From positions 1-33,950 of the forward strand of contig NZ_MUMH01000173.1 of NCBI RefSeq assembly GCF_002155965.1: 33,950 bases of DNA, in the 5' to 3' direction. The notes under the pieces are model-generated. The model had not been told where the DNA came from and did not search any database. It saw only the letters and a list, made by a program, of their open reading frames with translations. The position numbers and the translations under genes are program-made. How positions within the stretch are numbered: the first letter of the stretch is position 1; every line of letters begins with the position of its first letter. This document shows, in pieces, positions 18,327 to 25,919 of the stretch. This DNA is from Allokutzneria sp. NRRL B-24872 (GTDB taxonomy: Bacteria > Actinomycetota > Actinomycetes > Mycobacteriales > Pseudonocardiaceae).

Positions 18327-19067
18327 TCAGCCTTTCTTGGGTGGCAGCGGGAAGAAACCGCTGGTGCGGGAGACGTACTCGGCGTATCCGGGGCGCTCGC
18401 GCATGGCCCTCTCGGTCAGCGGGGCACCGCTTCCCTTGGCCAGCAACAGGATCATCGCCACCGGCGACAACACGGTCGCGGCGCCGATCCAGTGCTCGCA
18501 GGCCATGAGGTAGAGGCCGGCCCACACGCACGCGTCGCCGAAGTAGTTGGGGTGCCTGGTGTAGCGCCACAAACCCGTGTTGAGCACCGGCGGGCGGTCG
18601 GGGGTGGCCTTGTAGCGGGCGAGCTGGTGGTCGCCAACGGTCTCGAAGACGAAGCCGAGCAGCCACACCGCCGCGCCGAGCCATCCCAGCCAGCCGACCT
18701 CCGGGACCCAGTACTGCGCCGCCTGCACGGGCAGCGACACGAACCACATGATCACCGCTTGGAGCATGTACACGCGGTAGAACGGGTTGCCCTTGATCTT
18801 GGTGTAGCGGGGGTCCTCGCCGCGACCGTGGTTGCGGGAGTGGATGTGCCACGCGAGCCGGACGCCCCACACGACGGTCAGCGCGGCGCTGAGCAGGTGA
18901 CCGCCGCCGGAGAGCGCGTAGCTCGTCACGGCGATCACGGCGAAGCCCAAGCCCCAGAGCGTGTCGATGGTGTCGAGGCGCCCTCGGCGGCGCGCGATCA
19001 CGTAGGTGATCACGAAGAGCACGATGGAGAGGGCGCCGGTGATCGCGAGGTTGCCGGTGAAGCTCAC
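18327..19067 (-). CDS. DUF1295 membrane protein (steroid 5-alpha-reductase-like)
   Basis: A 246-residue protein with six to seven membrane segments, of the DUF1295 family (steroid 5-alpha reductase / isoprenylcysteine methyltransferase superfamily). LDTIDTLWGLGFAV and TVVWGVRLAWHIHSRN are typical N-terminal blocks, and NTGLWRYTRHPNYFGDACVW is the conserved C-terminal cofactor-binding motif (LWRYTRHPNYFG). Members are thought to reduce or modify lipid double bonds using NADPH; direct evidence is scarce. Start GTG 19067 overlaps nothing; the CFA gene stop lies two bases upstream. The M. tuberculosis counterpart is Rv0446c, next to ufaA1. Confidence 0.9.
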   Translation of the reverse strand: MSFTGNLAITGALSIVLFVITYVIARRRGRLDTIDTLWGLGFAVIAVTSYALSGGGHLLSAALTVVWGVRLAWHIHSRNHGRGEDPRYTKIKGNPFYRVYMLQAVIMWFVSLPVQAAQYWVPEVGWLGWLGAAVWLLGFVFETVGDHQLARYKATPDRPPVLNTGLWRYTRHPNYFGDACVWAGLYLMACEHWIGAATVLSPVAMILLLAKGSGAPLTERAMRERPGYAEYVSRTSGFFPLPPKKG

Positions 19068-19068
19068 C

Positions 19069-20283
19069 TCAGATCACCGCCGGGCGCATCGCCAGGATCT
19101 GGTTGACGCCCATGCGGTTCTCGGCGAACGCCAGCGATCCGCCCGCCATGTACAGCCGCCACACGCGCGCCTGCCCTTCGCCGACGAGCCGCACGAGCTC
19201 GGCCCAGCGCTTCTCGATGGTCTCAGCCCACACGTCCACGGTCCGAACGTAGTGCTCGCGCATCGCCTCGACACCACGGACCTCGAAACCGGCGCGCTCG
19301 ATGAGGTTCACGGTGCTGCCGACGGGGCTCATGGTCATGTCGGGTGCCACGTAGCCCTCGATGAACGCGCCGCCGCCGGGAGCGACCTTGCCGCGCGACA
19401 TCTGCTGGATCAGCACACGACCACCGGGCTTGACCGCGCGGTGCAGCGCCGAGGTGTAGATCGGGTAGTTCCCGGCGCCGACGTGCTCGCCCATCTCGAT
19501 CGACGACACCGCGTCGTAGGGGCCGTCGGACAGTTCGCGGTAGTCCTGCAAGCGCACGGTGACCTTGTCGGTGAGGTCGCGCTCCTTGATCCGGTTCTCG
19601 ATGAAGTCGCGCTGCTGCGCGGAAAGCGTGATGCCGGTCGCGTGCACGCCGTAGTGCTCGGCCGCGTGCAGGATCATCGAGCCCCAGCCGCACCCGACGT
19701 CCAGCAGGTGCATCCCGGGCTTCAGTTCCAGCTTGCGGCAGACGAGGTCGAGCTTGTCCCGCTGTGCGTCCGTGAGGGTGTAGTCGGGATCGTCGCTGGT
19801 CCAGTAGCCCGACGAGTACGCCATGTGCGGGTCGAGGACCTTCTCGTAGAACTCGTTGCTGAGGTCGTAGTGGTGGGCGATGGCCGCCCGGTCCCGCAGC
19901 CGCGTGTGCAGCCGCCCGCGCAGCCTGGCCTCCTCCGGCGGCGCCTTCGGGCGAGGGCCGATCACGCCGAGCCGCAGAGCAGCCTTGACCAGGTCCACGC
20001 GGTCGGCGGCCGTCACCTTCGGCCGCTGCTTCCTGGCGAGCGCCCAGAACCGGCGAAGGCCCTCGGCGAGGTCACCGTCGACGTCAAGATCTCCAGAGAC
20101 GTAGGCCCTGGCGAGGCCCAGCTCGTTCGGGTCCCACAGCAGCCTGCGCAGCGCCCTGCGGTTGCGGACCACCGCGACCGGGCCGTCGGAGGGCCCCGCG
20201 GTGCTGCCGTCCCAGGCCCGCACCCCCACCGGCAGACCGGCTCCGAGCACCCGTTCGACCAGCTCAGCCAATGTCTGAGCCAC
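19069..20283 (-). CDS. CFA-synthase-family methyltransferase A
   Basis: A SAM-dependent methyltransferase acting on unsaturated phospholipid acyl chains. The N-terminal domain is followed by IAHHYDLSNEFYEKVL, the SAM motif LDVGCGWGS (194-202), GITLSAQQ and IEMGEHVG with Glu266. It has 404 residues from GTG 20283; GTG 20301 adds six. Compared with E. coli Cfa from memory, the bicarbonate-site Cys139 position (YSCAYW) reads YSSGYW and the His266 position (LHTI) reads IQQM, while the Glu and the Tyr (EHYVRTV) remain. It heads an operon with DUF1295 and peroxiredoxin and is divergent from the FAD/DUF1365/CFA-B set. The product could be cyclopropane, methyl-branched or other modified acyl chains. 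Confidence 0.9.
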   Translation of the reverse strand: MAQTLAELVERVLGAGLPVGVRAWDGSTAGPSDGPVAVVRNRRALRRLLWDPNELGLARAYVSGDLDVDGDLAEGLRRFWALARKQRPKVTAADRVDLVKAALRLGVIGPRPKAPPEEARLRGRLHTRLRDRAAIAHHYDLSNEFYEKVLDPHMAYSSGYWTSDDPDYTLTDAQRDKLDLVCRKLELKPGMHLLDVGCGWGSMILHAAEHYGVHATGITLSAQQRDFIENRIKERDLTDKVTVRLQDYRELSDGPYDAVSSIEMGEHVGAGNYPIYTSALHRAVKPGGRVLIQQMSRGKVAPGGGAFIEGYVAPDMTMSPVGSTVNLIERAGFEVRGVEAMREHYVRTVDVWAETIEKRWAELVRLVGEGQARVWRLYMAGGSLAFAENRMGVNQILAMRPAVI

Positions 20284-20403
20284 ACCATGCTGCTGGGACA
20301 CGCCGCACACCCCGCTTCCGAAGCTTTCCCGGTCTTCGTCGCGCGCGGGCGCCCGGATTGGTGGATCACCCGAAAGACCAAACCGGAGCGCCGACTGCCC
20401 CGA
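20284..20403. promoter_or_regulatory. Divergent promoter region between the two lipid-enzyme operons
   Basis: About 120 bases separate the starts of the CFA-A gene and the alpha/beta hydrolase gene. An imperfect palindrome around AAGCTT (about 20332-20341) is visible. No clear -35/-10 pair or ECF-sigma promoter could be assigned by eye. Confidence 0.4.
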
Positions 20404-21051
20404 ATGACCGATGTGCGCACACCCGACGTGACGATCATGGAAGCCGGTGCGGAGGTTGAGGCCGTTGTCATCGTTCTGCACGGCGGCAAGGTCCGCAGCA
20501 GGGAGCCGGTGCTGCGGCGCAACCTCAGCTACCGGCGGATGGTCCCGATCGCCCGGTCGCTGCACCGTGCGGGGCGGGAGCACGGCGTCTCCGTCTGGCT
20601 GGTCCGCTTCCGCGAGCGCGGCTGGAACGAGCCGGAGCTGCCCGCCGTCGCCGACGCGCGGTGGGCGATCGCCGAGGCCCGCCGCAACCACCCCGGCGCG
20701 GCGATCGTGCTGGTCGGGCACTCGATGGGCGGCAGGACGGCGTTGCGCGTGGCCGACGAGAGCGGAGTGCGGGCGGTCTGCGCGCTCGCGCCGTGGATCG
20801 AGCCCGGCGAGCCCGTCGGCCACCTCGTCCGGTCCGGGCGCGAGGTGCTGATCGTGCACGGCACCGCCGACCGGTGGACGAGCCCGGCGCAGTCCGCGAG
20901 CTACGTCGAGCGGCTGCGCTCCCTGGGGGTCGCGGCCGAGCACGTCGCGCTGCCGGGCACCGGGCACTTCATGCTCCGGCGGATCGCCGACTGGACCGAC
21001 GCCGCCCGCACGTTCGTCATGAAGATCACGGAGGAGAAGCGCGATGCGTGA
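20404..21051 (+). CDS. Alpha/beta hydrolase (serine type)
   Basis: A 215-residue compact alpha/beta hydrolase. VIVLHGGKV holds the oxyanion turn, GHSMGG the nucleophile Ser107, HGTADRWTSP the acid and GTGHFML the catalytic His. There is no lid insertion and no signal peptide, so it is a cytosolic esterase or thioesterase of the dienelactone-hydrolase-like size class. It is the first gene of the plus-strand operon, and the FAD-enzyme gene starts inside its last codons (8-base overlap), so a role in releasing or handling acyl groups in the same pathway is plausible but inferred. Confidence 0.85.
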   Translation: MTDVRTPDVTIMEAGAEVEAVVIVLHGGKVRSREPVLRRNLSYRRMVPIARSLHRAGREHGVSVWLVRFRERGWNEPELPAVADARWAIAEARRNHPGAAIVLVGHSMGGRTALRVADESGVRAVCALAPWIEPGEPVGHLVRSGREVLIVHGTADRWTSPAQSASYVERLRSLGVAAEHVALPGTGHFMLRRIADWTDAARTFVMKITEEKRDA

Positions 21052-22306
21052 CCGTGTTGCCGTCATCGGCAGTGGAGTTGCTGGACTCACCGCGGCCTAC
21101 CTGTTGCAGCGGCGCTACGACGTGGTGATGTTCGAGCGGGACGAGCGCGTTGGCGGCCACGCGCACACCCATGACGTGCCCGCGCCCGATGGCGGGATGG
21201 TCGCCGTGGACAGCGGTTTCATCGTGCACAACCAGCGCACCTACCCGAACCTGCTGCGGCTCTTCGGGGAACTCGGGGTGTCCACGCAGGACTCCGAGAT
21301 GTCGATGAGCGTGCGCTGCGAGGGCTGTGGCCTGGAGTACGCGGGCGCCAAGCAGATCGGCGGGCTGTTCGCGCAGCCGAGGAACCTCGTCAAGCCCGCG
21401 TACCTGCGGATGCTGGCCGAGGTCACCCGCTTCCACAAGCACGCCCGCCGCGTCCTGGCCGAGCCGGACGCCGGAGACGTCACGCTCGGCGCGTTCCTGG
21501 CGATCGGCGGCTACTCCTCCTACTTCGTCGACCACTTCGTGCTGCCGGTGGTCTCCGCCGTGTGGTCGTCCTCGCGCGAGGTCAGCAAGCAGTACCCCGC
21601 GCGCTACCTCTTCGAGTTCCTCCGCAACCACGGCATGCTCGCCGTCGGCGGTTCTCCGCAGTGGAAGACGGTCACCGGTGGTTCTCGGTCCTATGTGGAA
21701 CGCGCTGTCAAGGGGCTCACCGCCGTGCACGTCTCCACGCCGATCCGTGCCGTGCACCGCGACGCCGACGGCGTGGACATCCGTGACGACGCCGACGAGC
21801 TGCACCGCGTCGACCGCGTGGTGATCGCCACCCACCCCGACCAGGCGCTGCGGTTGCTGGGCGACGCGACCGAGGAGGAGAGCGCCGTGCTGGGCGCCTT
21901 CCAGTACTCCCGCAACGAGACCTGGCTGCACAAGGACGCTTCGCTGCTGCCGCGCGCCGAGGGTGCGCGGGCGTCGTGGAACTACCTCAAGCCGTCGTGC
22001 CGGTCGGACTCCAACGAGGTCGTCGTCAGCTACCACATGAACCGGCTCATGCGCCTGTCCGAGCCGGAGGACTACGTCGTCACGCTCAACGCCCCCACCC
22101 GGATCGCGAAGGAGTCGGTGATCGCGAAGATGGTGTACGAGCACCCGATCTACACGCCGGAGTCCGTTGCCGCGCAAGCGAAACTCCCCGGGCTCGCGAC
22201 CGGCAGGACGGCGTTCGCCGGTGCCTACCACGGGTGGGGCTTCCACGAGGACGGCTGCGCGTCCGGGGTGCGGGCGGCGGAGGCGTTCGGAGCGGGTTGG
22301 ACATGA
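21044..22306 (+). CDS. FAD-dependent amine-oxidase-like oxidoreductase
   Basis: A 420-residue flavoprotein with an N-terminal dinucleotide fold (VAVIGSGVAGLTAAYLL, then FERDERVGGHAHT, the Glu and GG of the amine-oxidase FAD motif). DSGFIVHNQRTYPNLLRLF, WSSSREVSKQYPARYLFEFL and GGSRSYVERAV are typical of the subgroup linked to CFA genes, including Rv0449c. The C-terminal GTAYHGW-like segment FAGAYHGWGFHEDG completes the FAD site. Not an amine oxidase in function as far as is known; members are suspected to oxidise or desaturate modified acyl chains, like the flavoenzyme partners of furan or methyl-branched fatty acid synthesis. Coupled by ATGA to DUF1365. Confidence 0.9.
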   Translation: MRDRVAVIGSGVAGLTAAYLLQRRYDVVMFERDERVGGHAHTHDVPAPDGGMVAVDSGFIVHNQRTYPNLLRLFGELGVSTQDSEMSMSVRCEGCGLEYAGAKQIGGLFAQPRNLVKPAYLRMLAEVTRFHKHARRVLAEPDAGDVTLGAFLAIGGYSSYFVDHFVLPVVSAVWSSSREVSKQYPARYLFEFLRNHGMLAVGGSPQWKTVTGGSRSYVERAVKGLTAVHVSTPIRAVHRDADGVDIRDDADELHRVDRVVIATHPDQALRLLGDATEEESAVLGAFQYSRNETWLHKDASLLPRAEGARASWNYLKPSCRSDSNEVVVSYHMNRLMRLSEPEDYVVTLNAPTRIAKESVIAKMVYEHPIYTPESVAAQAKLPGLATGRTAFAGAYHGWGFHEDGCASGVRAAEAFGAGWT

Positions 22307-22968
22307 TCTACGACGCCGTCGTCACGCACACGCGCCTCGACCAGATCCGGCGGCGGTTCTCCCACCGCGTCCAGATGTCGCTGGTCGACCTCGCCGCGCT
22401 GCCCAAGGGGTTCGAGGCGCGCGACCACCTCGGCGACCCGGAGCGGTCGATCCGCGCGAACCTCGACGCCTGGCTCGCCTCGCAGGGCGTCGACCTCCGG
22501 GGTGGGCGCGTGCTGTTGCTGGCAAACCCGCGCTCGTTCGGCTTCGTCTTCAACCCGCTGTCGGTGTTCTGGTGCCACGGCCCCGACGGTGAGCTGGAGT
22601 GCATCGTCGCCGAGGTCCACAACACCTACGGCGAACGGCACTGCTACCTGCTCCGCCCCGACCCGGCCGGCCGCGCGGTGGCGGACAAGGAGTTCTACGT
22701 CTCGCCGTTCTTCACCGTCGAGGGCCGCTACCACATGAAGTTCAGCAGGCCGGGCGAGCGGCTGGACATCAGCATCTCGTTGCGGCAGAACGACGAGGTC
22801 GTGTTCGTCGCGACGCTGCGCGGGCAGCGGATGTCCACCCGCAAGCGCCTGCTCGCCCTGTCCCACCGCGTGTTCGCCCTGATCTTCCGGCACGGGATCG
22901 CCCTGTGGCTCAGGCGAATCCCGGTCGTTCCCCGCAAGCCGCACACCGTTCAGGAGGGTGTCCAGTGA
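22303..22968 (+). CDS. DUF1365 family protein
   Basis: A 221-residue DUF1365 protein. Conserved blocks are VTHTRLDQIRRRFSHRVQMS at the start, RVLLLANPRSFGFVFNPLSV, EVHNTYGERHCYLL and KEFYVSPFFTVEGRYHMKF. The family is nearly always next to the FAD enzyme and a CFA synthase, in actinobacteria (Rv0448c) and in proteobacterial singlet-oxygen or light-response loci. The biochemical role is unknown; a lipid-binding or accessory role is a guess. It overlaps both neighbours by four bases (ATGA, GTGA). Confidence 0.93.
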   Translation: MIYDAVVTHTRLDQIRRRFSHRVQMSLVDLAALPKGFEARDHLGDPERSIRANLDAWLASQGVDLRGGRVLLLANPRSFGFVFNPLSVFWCHGPDGELECIVAEVHNTYGERHCYLLRPDPAGRAVADKEFYVSPFFTVEGRYHMKFSRPGERLDISISLRQNDEVVFVATLRGQRMSTRKRLLALSHRVFALIFRHGIALWLRRIPVVPRKPHTVQEGVQ

Positions 22969-24125
22969 CCGTGCTCCGAGCCAGGATCGCCGAAAGTCTG
23001 TTCAGGAACGCCGTCCGGGCGTTGCCGGTCCGCGTCACGCTCCCCGGCGGCACGCGCTGGGGTGCCGGTGGCTCGAACTCGCCGATCATGCGGATCGTGC
23101 GGCCCGAGGAGTTCTTCCGCAAGCTCGGCGCCGACGCCAAGATCGGCTTCGGCGAGTCCTACATGGCCGGGGACTGGACCAGCGGCCACCTCGCCGACGT
23201 GCTCACCCCGTTCGCGCGGCGGATGGCCACGCTGATCCCCAAGCCGTTGCAGGTCTTCCGGCACATCGTCGAACGGCGCCAGCCCACCGAGGAGCGCAAC
23301 ACCGTCGACGGCGCGCGGAACAACATCCACCGCCACTACGACCTGTCCAACGACCTCTTCGCGAACTTCCTCGACGAGACGATGACCTACTCGGCGGCCT
23401 GGTTCGCGCCCGGCGTCACCGACCTCGCCGAGGCCCAGCGCCGCAAGATCGACGGCATCCTGGACTACGCGGGGGTGCGCGCGGGGAGCAGGGTGCTGGA
23501 GATCGGCACCGGCTGGGGCGAGCTGGCGATCCGCGCGGCCCGCCGGGGAGCGCACATCACGTCGATCACCATCTCCGCCGAACAGAAAGCCTTGGCGGAC
23601 AAGCGGATCGTCGAGGCCGGGGTCTCGCACCTGGCCAAGGTGGAACTGAAGGACTACCGCGACGCCACCGGGGCCTACGACGCGATCGTCTCGGTGGAGA
23701 TGATCGAGGCGGTCGGCCGCGAGTACTGGCCGACGTACTTCGGCGCGCTGGACCGGCTGCTCGTGCCCGGCGGGCGGGTCGGGCTCCAGGCGATCACCAT
23801 GCCGCACGACCGGTTGCTGGCCACGAGCGAGTCCTACACCTGGATTCACAAGTACGTCTTCCCGGGCGGACAGCTCCTGTCCGTGCCCGCGATCGAGAGC
23901 CACAGCCACCTCCCGCTCGTCGCGCGCCGCTCGCTCGGCCAGGACTACGCGCGCACGCTGCGGCACTGGCACCAGCGCTTCACCGCCAACTGGGACACCA
24001 TCGCCGAGTTCGGCTTCGACGCCCAGTTCAAGCGGATGTGGGAGTTCTACCTCGGCTACTGCGAGGCCGGGTTCCGCTCCGGCTACCTCGACGTGTGGCA
24101 GCTCGGATTCGAGAAGGCCCGATGA
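22965..24125 (+). CDS. CFA-synthase-family methyltransferase B (UfaA1-like)
   Basis: A 386-residue methyltransferase. IHRHYDLSNDLFANFLDE, the SAM motif LEIGTGWGE (178-186; Thr where most have Cys), ITISAEQ, VEMIEAVG with Glu248, WIHKYVFPGGQL and GFRSGYLDVWQLGF follow E. coli Cfa closely. From memory of that enzyme, the Cys139 position (YSCAYW) is YSAAWF and the His266 position (LHTI) is LQAI, while Glu248 and the Tyr of DYARTL are kept. The start GTG overlaps the DUF1365 stop, and the stop overlaps the SDR gene. Its context matches Rv0447c (ufaA1), a candidate methyltransferase for cyclopropane or 10-methyl fatty acids. Confidence 0.92.
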   Translation: MTVLRARIAESLFRNAVRALPVRVTLPGGTRWGAGGSNSPIMRIVRPEEFFRKLGADAKIGFGESYMAGDWTSGHLADVLTPFARRMATLIPKPLQVFRHIVERRQPTEERNTVDGARNNIHRHYDLSNDLFANFLDETMTYSAAWFAPGVTDLAEAQRRKIDGILDYAGVRAGSRVLEIGTGWGELAIRAARRGAHITSITISAEQKALADKRIVEAGVSHLAKVELKDYRDATGAYDAIVSVEMIEAVGREYWPTYFGALDRLLVPGGRVGLQAITMPHDRLLATSESYTWIHKYVFPGGQLLSVPAIESHSHLPLVARRSLGQDYARTLRHWHQRFTANWDTIAEFGFDAQFKRMWEFYLGYCEAGFRSGYLDVWQLGFEKAR

Positions 24126-24853
24126 GCCCGCGCGTCTGGATCACCGGTGCCTCCAGCGGGATCGGCGCCGCGCTCGCCCAGGAGCTGCACGCGCGCGGCG
24201 CCCGGGTCGCGATCAGCGCCCGCCGCACCGACCAGCTGGCCAAGGTCTCCGACGGCCGGATGCTCGTCCAGCCCGTCGACGTGATGGACCGCATCGCCGT
24301 GCTCACCGCCGCGGAGAAGGTCATCGACGCGTTCGGCGGCATCGACATCGCCGTGCTCAACGCGGGTGCTTGGGACCGCTTCGACGTGACGAACTGGGAC
24401 CCGGACTCGTTCCGGAGGCAGTTCGAGGTCAACGTGTTCGGGATGTCCTACGGCATCGAGGCCGTGCTGCCGTCGATGCTGGAGCGCGGCAAGGGCACGA
24501 TCGTCGGTGTCGCCTCGGTCGCGGGCTATCGCGGCATGCCGGGCGGGGAGGCCTACAGCGCGACCAAGGCCGCGCAGATCAACCTGCTGGAGTCGTTGCG
24601 AGGAGGCTTGCGGCACAAGGGAATCCGCGTGCAGACCATCTGCCCGGGTTTCGTGCGGACCCCGATGACCGCGCGCAACACCTTCCGGATGCCGTTCATG
24701 GTCGAGCCCGACCACGCCGCTCGCAAGATCGCCGACGGCATCGTCTCCGGCAAGCCGGAGATCGTCTTCCCCCGGCGGATGGCGGTGCTGATGAAGGCGG
24801 CACGCCTGGTACCAGTCGGCATGTGGTCCCAGCTCACCGGTCGCCGCCGCTGA
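24122..24853 (+). CDS. Short-chain dehydrogenase/reductase
   Basis: A 243-residue classical SDR using NAD(P). WITGASSGIGAAL is the cofactor motif, LNAGA the stabilising NAG, VASVAGYRG holds the catalytic Ser, YSATKAA the Tyr and Lys, and ICPGFVRTPMT the PG motif. The Arg residues near position 37 (ISARR) favour NADPH. It is the last gene of the plus-strand lipid operon, with an ATGA overlap, so its substrate is likely a keto, hydroxy or aldehyde lipid intermediate. A hydrophobic C-terminal segment may touch the membrane. Confidence 0.92.
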   Translation: MSPRVWITGASSGIGAALAQELHARGARVAISARRTDQLAKVSDGRMLVQPVDVMDRIAVLTAAEKVIDAFGGIDIAVLNAGAWDRFDVTNWDPDSFRRQFEVNVFGMSYGIEAVLPSMLERGKGTIVGVASVAGYRGMPGGEAYSATKAAQINLLESLRGGLRHKGIRVQTICPGFVRTPMTARNTFRMPFMVEPDHAARKIADGIVSGKPEIVFPRRMAVLMKAARLVPVGMWSQLTGRRR

Positions 24854-24879
24854 TTCGTTCGCGCCGCACCGGGTAGCCA
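24851..24879 (+). promoter_or_regulatory. Promoter of DUF72 gene, probably leaderless
   Basis: TGATTC (24851-24856) and TAGCCA (24874-24879) have a 17-base spacer, and the -10 box ends six bases before ATG 24886. There is no Shine-Dalgarno sequence, so transcription probably starts at or next to the ATG. Confidence 0.5.
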
Positions 24880-24885
24880 GAAGCC

Positions 24886-25758
24886 ATGGGCGAGGTGCTG
24901 GTGGGAACGGCGGGGTGGACCGACCGAGGGCTGACCGAGACCGGCTGGTACCCGGCGGGAGTGCGCGACGCGGAGCGGCTGACCAGCTACGCGTCGCGCT
25001 TCCCGCTGGTGGAGGTCAACACCTCCTACTACGCCATCCCCACACCCGAGGTCGCGCAGGGCTGGGTGGACCGCACCCCGGAGGACTTCACCTTCAACGT
25101 CAAGGCTTTCGCCGCGTTGACCAAGCACACCGTGCGCTCCTCCCACCTGCCGCCAGACCTGCGCACCGGCACCGATCGCGTCCGCCTCAGCGACCTCACC
25201 CCGGCGCGCGCCGAGGAGTTGTGGTCGCGGTTTCTCCTTGCCGTGGAACCGATCCACGCCGCGGGGAAGCTCGGGCTGCTGCTGTTCCAGTTCCCGCCGT
25301 GGTTCCGGCCGGGGGAGTCCGCGCGGCAGTTCCTGGTGGAGTGCAGGAGCCGTTGCGCGCCGATGCGGATCTGCGTCGAGCTGCGTCACTCCACGTGGCT
25401 GGACCACGTCAACGGCCCCAGCACGCTCGCTTTCCTGTGCCAGCACGACATTCCGTACGTGTCGGTGGACATGCCCCAGGGCCACGACGACTCCGTGCCG
25501 CCGCTGCTCGTGGCGACCTCCGACATAGCCGTGCTCCGCATGCACGGTCACAGTCCACAGTGGACGAGCAAGGACATCGAGAAACGGTTCCGCTACTCCT
25601 ACTCCGAGGCTGAGCTGGCCGCGTGGGCCCGGCGCCTGCACGAGCTCGACGAGCCCGCGCACGTGGTCTTCAACAACTGCTACCGCGACGAGGGTCATCT
25701 CAACGCGCAGTTCTTGCAGGGGCTGCTGAACAATTCTTCTATTCACAGTCTTGAGTGA
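24886..25758 (+). CDS. DUF72 (YecE-like) TIM-barrel protein
   Basis: A 290-residue DUF72 protein. VLVGTAGWTDRGL is the GTSGW-type start, FPLVEVNTSYYAIPTPEVAQ the VE-NSTFY block, TFNVKAFAALT the FxFxVK block, GLLLFQFPPWF the QxPP block, and ICVELRHSTWL the VE-RH-SW block. Most signature residues are intact. The family fold is known, but the reaction is not. It is not coupled to the lipid operon (32-base gap with its own promoter). No partner Fe-S protein (often found next to yecE-type genes) is visible. Confidence 0.92.
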   Translation: MGEVLVGTAGWTDRGLTETGWYPAGVRDAERLTSYASRFPLVEVNTSYYAIPTPEVAQGWVDRTPEDFTFNVKAFAALTKHTVRSSHLPPDLRTGTDRVRLSDLTPARAEELWSRFLLAVEPIHAAGKLGLLLFQFPPWFRPGESARQFLVECRSRCAPMRICVELRHSTWLDHVNGPSTLAFLCQHDIPYVSVDMPQGHDDSVPPLLVATSDIAVLRMHGHSPQWTSKDIEKRFRYSYSEAELAAWARRLHELDEPAHVVFNNCYRDEGHLNAQFLQGLLNNSSIHSLE

Positions 25759-25815
25759 AGGTGAGCAGTTCTCGGCTGTGATCCTGCGTGATCGAACCGC
25801 TACCCCGAATGCTCT

Positions 25816-25834
25816 GGCCTGCGCATTTCAGGCC
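25816..25834. terminator. Hairpin after DUF72 gene
   Basis: GGCCTG (25816-25821) pairs with CAGGCC (25829-25834) around a 7-base loop, about 60 bases after the DUF72 stop. No T-run follows directly; it is a weak terminator candidate. Confidence 0.3.
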
Positions 25835-25847
25835 TGCTTGAAGGGGA

Positions 25848-25877
25848 TTGTTCACTATTTTTTTCGCTGCCTACGGT
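25848..25877 (+). promoter_or_regulatory. Promoter of secreted-protein operon
   Basis: TTGTTC (25848-25853) and TACGGT (25872-25877) are 18 bases apart, with a run of seven Ts in the spacer, unusually AT-rich for this genome. The first gene starts 42 bases downstream. Confidence 0.5.
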
Positions 25878-25919
25878 CCTCTCGATTTCGGGTACGACCG
25901 AACTGAAAGGCAGAAAACG

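Noticed and set aside
20366-20395. TGATCC on the minus strand as -35 of an RpoE/ChrR-type promoter for CFA-A
   Set aside because: No TAAGA-like -10 box is found at the expected 17-18 base distance; the sequence there is GC-only.
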